Shown here: piece by piece, positions 58,305 through 64,000 of the stretch
How the letters are laid out: each line of letters opens with the position of its first letter
Position numbering within the stretch: the first letter of the stretch is position 1
NCBI RefSeq assembly: GCF_000340565.2
Contig: NZ_CP007203.1
Span: 2,508,055 to 2,572,054, forward strand
Length of the DNA stretch: 64,000 nt
DNA from: Nodularia spumigena CCY9414
GTDB taxonomy: Bacteria; Cyanobacteriota; Cyanobacteriia; Cyanobacteriales; Nostocaceae
Direction: 5' to 3'
The notes under the pieces: generated by a model
Told to the model about the DNA's origin: nothing
The model's database searches: none
Seen by the model: the letters and a program-made list of their open reading frames with translations, nothing else
Made by a program: the position numbers and the translations under genes

Positions 58305-58468
58305 TACCACCATCATTGCTTGGTTTTCGCGTCGGCAATAGTCTCAATTCAATACTTGATATCACCGTATTATATATCAAGTAGTTGATTTTTTCCTAAA
58401 ATATATATTGATTTTTGTGAATATAAGTATAGTTTTGTCTATGAAATTGTCAACTTAGGACTTGCTCA
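58305..58468. repeat. Direct repeat copy B (164 bp)
   Basis: Same orientation as the copy at 1-164, with three mismatches and no gap. It sits between the shortened Bax-inhibitor-1 gene and prfB. The left boundary here is 58305 or earlier, since copy A begins at the window edge. Confidence 0.9.
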
Positions 58469-58669
58469 CCTACGTCAATCTGTTTGTATTTATCTTGCGG
58501 TTACTAATTGCCCTAAATGGTCGTGATTAAGCCAAAACTCATCTACTTTGCTCGATCAGATTGACTGAATATCTTGTGGGATGGGCATCTTGCCCGTCCT
58601 CATGAAGCCAGCTAAATGACAAACAGCTTAAGCGTCCTCAAAACCATCAAAATTAATAATTAATTGTCC

Positions 58670-58700
58670 ACCGTGGTTCATAAACAGTAACCACGGTTTT
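58670..58700 (+). terminator. Hairpin with T-run upstream of prfB
   Basis: ACCGTGGTT (58670-58678) pairs with AACCACGGT (58689-58697), then TTT. It could terminate leftover transcription or an attenuated leader ahead of prfB. Confidence 0.5.
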
Positions 58701-58768
58701 CTGTGGCTAGATAAAAAAATGGCAATTTTATACTACAATAGTTAATTGACCTTCTTTAGCAAAGCACT

Positions 58769-59891
58769 ATGGAAGTATTAGAACTCAAACGCGAAATCGA
58801 AATATTGTCCGGTCGTCTGGGTAAAGCCCAGGACTATCTTTGACATACCTGCACTTACTGCCAAAATTCAAGATTTAGAACAAATAGCAGCACAGCCAGA
58901 ACTTTGGAACGACCAAACTCAAGCCCAACAAACGCTGCAAGAACTTAACGACCTCAAAGCCCACCTCCAGCAATATGAGCAGTGGCGTTCTAATCTGGAA
59001 GATACCAAAGCAGTTGTTGAGCTATTGGAGTTAGAAACCGACGAAGCACTATTGCAAGAGGCAGAATCTACAGTCACCAAGCTGAATCGTGAACTCGACC
59101 AGTGGGAATTACAACAGTTACTTTCTGGCCCCTATGATGCTGAAGGGGCAGTGTTGACAATTAATGCTGGTGCTGGTGGTACAGATGCCCAAGACTGGGC
59201 GTTTATGCTGATGCGGATGTATACCCGTTGGGCAGAAGACCACGGCTACAAAGTCAGTTTAGCCGAAGAATCAGAGGGTGATGAAGCCGGGATTAAATCA
59301 GCCACCCTGGAAATTACTGGTCGCTACGCTTATGGTTATCTACGCTCGGAAACAGGCACACATCGCTTAGTACGCATTTCACCCTTTAATGCTAACGGTA
59401 AGCGGCAAACCAGTTTTGCTGGTGTGGAAATTATGCCGCAGTTAGACCACTCAGTGCAACTGGAAATTCCCGAAAAGGATTTGGAAATTACTACATCCAG
59501 GGCTGGTGGTAAAGGTGGGCAGAATGTCAACAAAGTAGAAACAGCAGTGCGAATTGTTCACCTACCCACTGGCATTGCAGTGCGTTGTACAGAAGAACGC
59601 TCTCAGCTGCAAAATAAAGATAAAGCCCTCGCCCGCCTTAAGGCTAAACTGCTAGTTATTGCCAGAGAGCAAAAGGCCCAAGAAGTCGCCGAAATTAGAG
59701 GTGATATGGTGGAAGCTTCTTGGGGAAACCAAATTCGTAACTATGTGTTTCACCCTTACCAAATGGTCAAGGATTTGCGTACAAATGTCGAAACAACTGC
59801 GATATCTGATGTCATGGATGGCGACCTCGATTCGTTTATTCAAGCCTATCTGCGGCAAGAAAGCCAGCTGGTAGAAAGCACTCCTGTCTGA
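58769..59891 (+). CDS. prfB: Peptide chain release factor 2 with programmed +1 frameshift
   Basis: RF2 terminates translation at UGA and UAA. The gene starts at ATG 58769, reads 24 codons, then meets CTT TGA C at 58838-58844; skipping the T at 58841 continues in the second frame to 59891, giving 373 residues. The CAGGACTATCTTTGAC context, with an AGGA Shine-Dalgarno-like stretch before the slip, is the classic autoregulatory RF2 site: low RF2 favours the shift. SPF (RF2 specificity) is in [14 protein letters not shown] and GGQ in [13 protein letters not shown]. Length fits RF2. Join coordinates: 58769..58840 and 58842..59891. Confidence 0.96.
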
Positions 59892-60075
59892 ACCAAGGAA
59901 CAGGGGGGCAGGGAGCAGGGAGCAGGGAGCAGGGAGCAGGGGGAAGTGGGAAATTACTTTGCACTCCCGGCTGCTTAACTTCCTTTCTTATTCTCCCCAG
60001 AAGAGCCAAAATGGCAATAGAAGCTTATCTAAACTGTTACATTTATAGATACGAGAGTTTTGTGATCAAATTATT

Positions 60076-60228
60076 ATGAGTAACTCGCCAACTGAACCCA
60101 AACCTAGCTATGTGAAACTGGCCATGCGAAACATGGTGCGTAAGGGAGCCACTTCCATGAAACATTTTGCGCTCACCGCTATCGGGCTTTTAGCTGTCTT
60201 CGTGGGTCTTGCTTACCTAACTCACTGA
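60076..60228 (+). CDS. DUF3285 family small membrane protein
   Basis: A 50-residue protein. SYVKLAMRNMVRKG, then one C-terminal transmembrane helix and the ending GLAYLTH match DUF3285, a cyanobacteria-specific family usually found just upstream of ybeY, as here. The basic N-terminal half should face the cytoplasm. Function unknown. It precedes an omega-RNA-like element that separates it from ybeY. Confidence 0.85.
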   Translation: MSNSPTEPKPSYVKLAMRNMVRKGATSMKHFALTAIGLLAVFVGLAYLTH

Positions 60229-60239
60229 CCGAAAAACGA

Positions 60240-60612
60240 GACGCAAGCCCCTGACTTTAGGCATGGGGAGAAGGCGGTAAGAACTTTTAAGTTCCGTCAA
60301 ACGATTGCGTGGCTTTAGCCACAGTGTTAAAATAGATTAGCGAGAAAACAAGTAGGAATAACCTTCAGCGCCTTGAAATATCCTAGTACGGAGCAATCCC
60401 GGCAACGGACATATCCGACTCGATTCGGAATAGTTAAAGGGCAAATAAGGGCAGGATATGGAGCGTTCATCTTTAAAATATGAAGGACTCAGAAAGTATG
60501 CGCGAATGAGAGCAAAAGCTCTTTGAGTGAGTAGAGGGATACTTGAATGTCCCGTTGTCGCCTTTTTCAGGTGGGCAAGAATCCCCTGGCTTTAGACGTG
60601 GGGAGGTTCAAA
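60240..60612 (+). mobile_element. Nuclease-less IS200/IS605-type element with omega-RNA-like body
   Basis: The left hairpin (CCCC...GGGG around CTGACTTTAGGCA, 60248-60269) and right hairpin (CCCC...GGGG around TGGCTTTAGACGT, 60583-60604) bracket about 310 bp. The interior has TAAAAT near 60328, several short inverted repeats and no reading frame longer than a few dozen codons. It resembles the ends and non-coding RNA body of TnpB- or IscB-associated elements (omega RNA, also called HEARO), without any nuclease gene. I assign it by pattern memory; the boundaries are approximate. Confidence 0.55.
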
Positions 60613-60652
60613 ACAAACCAAAATCAACAGCTTTGAGGAGAGTTGAGAGTTA

Positions 60653-61180
60653 GTGCAAGTTGAACTAGATGTGCAGGATTTATTTTACGAATCGTCCCCA
60701 AAAGCAGCTATGGATTTTGGGGATAAGGATATTCGAGTGACTGCGGAAACTTGGTCAGATTGGTTTCATCGCTGGTTGGAAAGTCTACACTCTGACCTTC
60801 CGCCAGCCCCAAGTTATGAAATAGGGCTGCGTTTGACAGATGACGCGGAAATTCAGTCATTGAATGCTCAATATCGTCATCAAGATAAACCGACAGACGT
60901 TCTATCTTTTGCGGCCTTGGAGGTAGATTTTCCTCAAATTCCGGAAATGCTAGTTGCGCCTTTGTATTTAGGTGATATTGTGATTTCGGTAAATACGGCT
61001 GAACGTCAAGCTCAACAACAAGGCCATAGTTTGCCAACGGAGTTAGCTTGGTTAGCCGCTCACGGGTTACTGCATCTGTTGGGTTGGGATCATCCAGATG
61101 AAGAGCAGTTGATGCAAATGTTAAAACAGCAAGTAGAATTACTGAAAAAAATCAGTATTGATATTGACATAGAATATTAA
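60653..61180 (+). CDS. ybeY: Endoribonuclease YbeY
   Basis: A 175-residue metalloenzyme involved in 16S rRNA 3' processing and ribosome quality control. [11 protein letters not shown] near residue 137-147 is the HxxxHxxxxxH zinc site, and DKPTDVLSF is the other conserved block. Start is GTG at 60653 preceded by GGAGAGTTGAGAG. The first 30 residues are extra relative to E. coli YbeY, usual in cyanobacteria. It is followed by dgkA, a common order. Confidence 0.95.
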   Translation: MQVELDVQDLFYESSPKAAMDFGDKDIRVTAETWSDWFHRWLESLHSDLPPAPSYEIGLRLTDDAEIQSLNAQYRHQDKPTDVLSFAALEVDFPQIPEMLVAPLYLGDIVISVNTAERQAQQQGHSLPTELAWLAAHGLLHLLGWDHPDEEQLMQMLKQQVELLKKISIDIDIEY

Positions 61181-61309
61181 AGATTCTTTATGTCGGTAAA
61201 TGTTTATAATACTTCTGTAGAAAATTCCCTCAAAATTGATTGCATGATAAAAAATCGGAAAATATGTGAAATTCTTCTGTAATTACCCTATTATCCTATT
61301 TTTAGGCTT

Positions 61310-61765
61310 ATGTCTCCACAAGTTTCCCCTCCACAAACACCAAATTGCCTCCCAACGCTAGTCACGAAGGAACGGGAACTGTCCTGGCAAGTTGCGTCTA
61401 ATTTATTCATTAGCTTTAAATATGCCTGGGCTGGAATCAGCTACAGTTTTCACACTCAACGCAACTTTCGCATCCACCTTAGTGTATGTGCTTTGGCGAT
61501 CGCCTTAAGCATTTTCTTGCATCTGCAAGCAGTAGAAATTGCCATCATTGGTATAACCAGTGGTTTAGTGTTGGCATTGGAATTACTGAATACAGCAGTA
61601 GAGTCCCTTGTAGACCTAACCGTAAAGCAGACCTACCATGAGTTGGCAAAAATCGCCAAAGATTGTGCTGCTGGTGCTGTGCTTGTTTCCGCCTTGGTAG
61701 CTGTACTAGTTGCGGGTATGCTCTTGCTACCGCCTCTAGTGATTTTAATTATGTCAAATTTCTAG
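61310..61765 (+). CDS. dgkA: Diacylglycerol kinase family protein
   Basis: A 151-residue membrane protein. The DgkA signature ELLNTAVESLVDL and RNFRIHLSVCALAI are present, with three transmembrane segments. The N-terminal 30 residues are extra. DgkA phosphorylates diacylglycerol or undecaprenol; the lipid here is unknown. It forms the ybeY-dgkA-trpG run. Confidence 0.9.
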   Translation: MSPQVSPPQTPNCLPTLVTKERELSWQVASNLFISFKYAWAGISYSFHTQRNFRIHLSVCALAIALSIFLHLQAVEIAIIGITSGLVLALELLNTAVESLVDLTVKQTYHELAKIAKDCAAGAVLVSALVAVLVAGMLLLPPLVILIMSNF

Positions 61766-61921
61766 GTTTGCTTGTTATCCCACCCTGTCTGATAATATTT
61801 GAGAACTGGACAAACTTTGTAGATGTCGGCTTTAGGCTGGCCATTCGTTTATATACCTGGTAATGTTCGATAATTAATGACTATAAATAGTATGGGTGAT
61901 AGAAACCAGGAGTTATAGGCT

Positions 61922-62521
61922 GTGATTATAGTCATTGATAATTATGATAGTTTTACATATAATTTGGTGCAGTATTTAGGAGAACTAGCATCAGAGTTCC
62001 CTGTGGCATCAGATATTAAAGTTTTTCGCAACGACAAAATATCAGTAGAGGAAATTCGAGCATTAAATCCTGAGCTTGTAGTTATTTCTCCTGGGCCTGG
62101 TCGTCCAGAAAACGCCGGGATATCTCAAGATGTAATTAAACAGCTAGGTAACAACTTACCAATTTTGGGTGTGTGTTTAGGGCATCAAAGCATTGGTCAA
62201 GTATTTGGTGGTAAAATTGTTGCGGCTACAGATTTGATGCATGGTAAAACTTCTCAGGTGTCTCACACTGGGGTAGGTGTTTTCCGGGGATTAGAAAATC
62301 CGATGGTCGCAACCAGATATCATAGTCTAGTCATTGACCGTGACACCTGCCCAGAAGAATTAGAAATCACTGCTTGGGTTGAAGATGGCACCATTATGGG
62401 CGTGCGACACCGGAACTATCCTCACATTCAGGGTGTCCAGTTTCATCCAGAGAGTGTTTTAACATCTTCAGGAAAGCAGTTATTACGCAACTTTCTGGAA
62501 CAATTACAGTCAAGAGAGTAA
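61922..62521 (+). CDS. Anthranilate/aminodeoxychorismate synthase component II
   Basis: A 199-residue type-1 glutamine amidotransferase that passes ammonia to chorismate. The nucleophile lies in GVCLGHQSIG, and HPESVLT holds the His-Glu of the triad. It serves tryptophan (TrpG) or folate (PabA) synthesis, or both; sequence alone cannot decide, though single PabA/TrpG copies are usual in cyanobacteria after dgkA. The start is GTG at 61922. Confidence 0.93.
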   Translation: MIIVIDNYDSFTYNLVQYLGELASEFPVASDIKVFRNDKISVEEIRALNPELVVISPGPGRPENAGISQDVIKQLGNNLPILGVCLGHQSIGQVFGGKIVAATDLMHGKTSQVSHTGVGVFRGLENPMVATRYHSLVIDRDTCPEELEITAWVEDGTIMGVRHRNYPHIQGVQFHPESVLTSSGKQLLRNFLEQLQSRE

Positions 62522-62524
62522 TTA

Positions 62525-63295
62525 ATGAAACGACGACAGTTGATGGGCTATGCTGGAGCGGGGTTAGTCACAGCATTGGTTACTAATTTGGGTTCCCACC
62601 GGAAAGCTGACGCACAATCTAGCGGTTTATCAGTTCAGTGGTTGGGTCATACTTGCTTTTTATTTACTGGTGGTGGGGTGAGAATTCTGGTTAATCCTTT
62701 TCAGGCGGTTGGCTGTACAGCTGGTTATCGTCCACCAAAGGTTGAGGCAGATTTAGTCCTGATTAGCAGTCAATTACTAGATGAAGGTTCAGTAGATGGA
62801 CTACCGGGAAACCCCAAGCTAGTATATGCGCCTGGTGCTTATGAGTTTCAAGGTATTAAGTTACAGGGAATTGCTATAGACCATGACCGCAGAGGTGGTA
62901 GGCAATTTGGGATAAATACTGCTTGGAGGTGGCAGCAAGGGGGAATTAATATCCTGCATTTAGGAGGCGCTGCTGCACCTATTTCGACTGAGCAAAGAAT
63001 CCTCATGGGTCGTCCCGATGTGGCGCTAATTCCAGTGGGAGGCAGTGATAAGGCGTATAATGCCCAAGAAGCCAAGCTGGCGATTGGGGTGTTAAATCCT
63101 AGGTTAGTGATTCCCACTCACTACCGTACACAAGCTGCTGATGCTGCTACTGCGTGTGATATTTCGCCAGTGGATGAATTTCTAAATTTGATGGAAGGGA
63201 TGACAGTACGGCGTGGTAATTCTGATACTATGACCATTAGTTCTAGTAATCTTCCCGAAAATAGTGAAATTCAGGTTTTAACTTACAAGTTTTAA
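62525..63295 (+). CDS. MBL-fold metallo-hydrolase with Tat-like leader
   Basis: A 256-residue protein. The leader KRRQLMGYAGAGLVTALVTN contains a twin arginine, suggesting Tat export. The body is a UlaG-like beta-lactamase fold (SVQWLGHTCFLF, GGIHILHLGGAAAP-like segment, IPTHYRT). The classic HxHxDH motif is absent and only scattered His residues remain, so metal binding may be altered or lost. It starts 3 bp after the trpG-like gene, indicating co-transcription. Confidence 0.75.
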   Translation: MKRRQLMGYAGAGLVTALVTNLGSHRKADAQSSGLSVQWLGHTCFLFTGGGVRILVNPFQAVGCTAGYRPPKVEADLVLISSQLLDEGSVDGLPGNPKLVYAPGAYEFQGIKLQGIAIDHDRRGGRQFGINTAWRWQQGGINILHLGGAAAPISTEQRILMGRPDVALIPVGGSDKAYNAQEAKLAIGVLNPRLVIPTHYRTQAADAATACDISPVDEFLNLMEGMTVRRGNSDTMTISSSNLPENSEIQVLTYKF

Positions 63296-63366
63296 TTAAT
63301 AGACATCTCCGAAAAAGAATAAAATTATGGTATAAGAGTATAAAATGCTATTTTTAGTAAAGCATT

Positions 63367-64000
63367 ATGAGCAGTATATTCGATTATATCCAAAATAATC
63401 CCCAGGAAGCACAGCGTTTAGTAGGGCTGAAATATGAACAGTTGCAGGAACTTTTAGACAAAGCCATTAAACTGCACAATCATAAACGAGAATTGCTTGA
63501 AGATAGAAAAGTGAGAATTATTCTGGGTGGAGGTGGTCGCAGACCAAAATTATCACCATCGGAGCAAATAATTCTCACCCTAACATATTTACGACATTTA
63601 ACCACATTTCAACTATTGGGTATTCAATTTGGCGTGAGTGAAACAACTGCAAATGATACGTTTAACTATTGGTTGCCATTATTGGGAGAATTATTACCAC
63701 CAAGTTTAGTAGAACAGGTAAAAAAAACTCCAGTGACTATGAAATTGTTAAAGAAGTTTTAACAGACTTTGAACTAATCGTAGATAGCTATGAACAGCCC
63801 ATAGAAAGACCTTCAGAGTATCAACAGCAGGAAAAATATTACTCAGGTAAGAAGAAAATGCACACTAGAAAAAGTCAATTAATTGTTCTGCCTAATGGTA
63901 GAGATATTGTTGATGTAGTAGCTGGTGAGCCAGGACGAAAAAGTGACATAAATTTATTTCGGGAAAATAAAAATAGGGTTTGAAGAGAAACAAAAATTTT
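63367..64000 (+). pseudogene. IS5-family transposase, frameshifted and cut by the window end
   Basis: An N-terminal helix-turn-helix half (63367-63762; PSEQIILTLTYLRHLTTFQLLGIQFGVSETTANDTF) overlaps a DDE-domain half in the -1 frame (VDSYEQPIERP, YYSGKKKMHTRKSQ, GEPGRKSDINLF). The frames meet at an A8 run (63720-63727), a site suited to programmed -1 frameshifting as in several IS families. A second break occurs near 63975: reading on in the next frame gives FEEKQKF, as expected of the family. This copy is therefore probably inactive. The element continues past base 64000; its left end lies within 63296-63366. Confidence 0.75.

Overview
The window is chromosomal DNA from a filamentous, Nostoc/Anabaena-like cyanobacterium. 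The evidence is the frequent GCGATCGC (HIP1) octamer, arrays of TTGGTCA/TTAGTCA and CCCCACT heptamers (the STRR repeats of heterocyst-forming cyanobacteria), and cyanobacterial genes: magnesium-chelatase ChlD, two high-light-inducible proteins, a CruA/CruP-type flavoprotein, a GUN4-fused Ser/Thr kinase, a SigF-like sigma factor and a small protochlorophyllide-reductase-domain protein. Species cannot be read from the sequence.

Layout. 0-11 kb: small anchored protein and ferredoxin, divergent from citramalate synthase; CruA/CruP-type enzyme; coiled-coil protein; beta-propeller-like membrane protein; a two-gene TIGR03943/permease unit. 11-18 kb: a frameshifted histidine kinase, two tandem glycine-zipper/LEA-like paralogues, a GH57 protein, a membrane hydrolase and an SDR, with IS200/IS605-type debris. 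18-23 kb: a two-gene actin-like (ParM-type) module with a ribbon-helix-helix-like partner, then Gfo/Idh oxidoreductase and queC. 23-29 kb: an 11 x 38-bp minisatellite and heptamer array, CorC/HlyC-type protein, tRNA with CAU anticodon, pyrE, Rpn-like nuclease. 28.7-33.1 kb: a defence island with a beta-class DNA methyltransferase, an orphan DUF433 antitoxin followed by a truncated toxin, and an AT-rich pair made of an McrB-like AAA+ protein and a LlaJI-like nuclease. 33-46.8 kb: PCP-reductase-domain protein, thiC with TPP riboswitch, pseudouridine synthase, PP2C phosphatase plus FHA kinase, DUF4327, sppA, an internally deleted type-2 IPP isomerase, AI-2E and YihY membrane proteins, GUN4-kinase. 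47-58 kb: MidA-like methyltransferase, 31-residue membrane peptide, beta-hydroxyacid dehydrogenase, a 1038-residue membrane protein built from ~98-residue repeats, two hli genes, chlD, sigF-like gene, shortened Bax-inhibitor-1 protein. 58.3-64 kb: second copy of the 164-bp repeat that opens the window, prfB with its programmed frameshift, DUF3285, a nuclease-less omega-RNA-like element, ybeY, dgkA, trpG/pabA, an MBL-fold protein and a degraded IS5-type transposase running off the end.

Themes. Several genes concern tetrapyrrole and light (chlD, hli pair, GUN4-kinase, PCP_red). The PP2C, FHA-kinase and GUN4-kinase genes form a zinc-ribbon-bearing phospho-signalling set. The best candidates for less-described biology are the ParM/RHH module (18.7-20.3 kb), the LlaJI-like restriction pair whose nuclease motif is split by about 175 residues (30.1-33.1 kb), the stand-alone omega-RNA-like element (60.24-60.61 kb) and the 98-residue-repeat membrane protein (49.7-52.8 kb).
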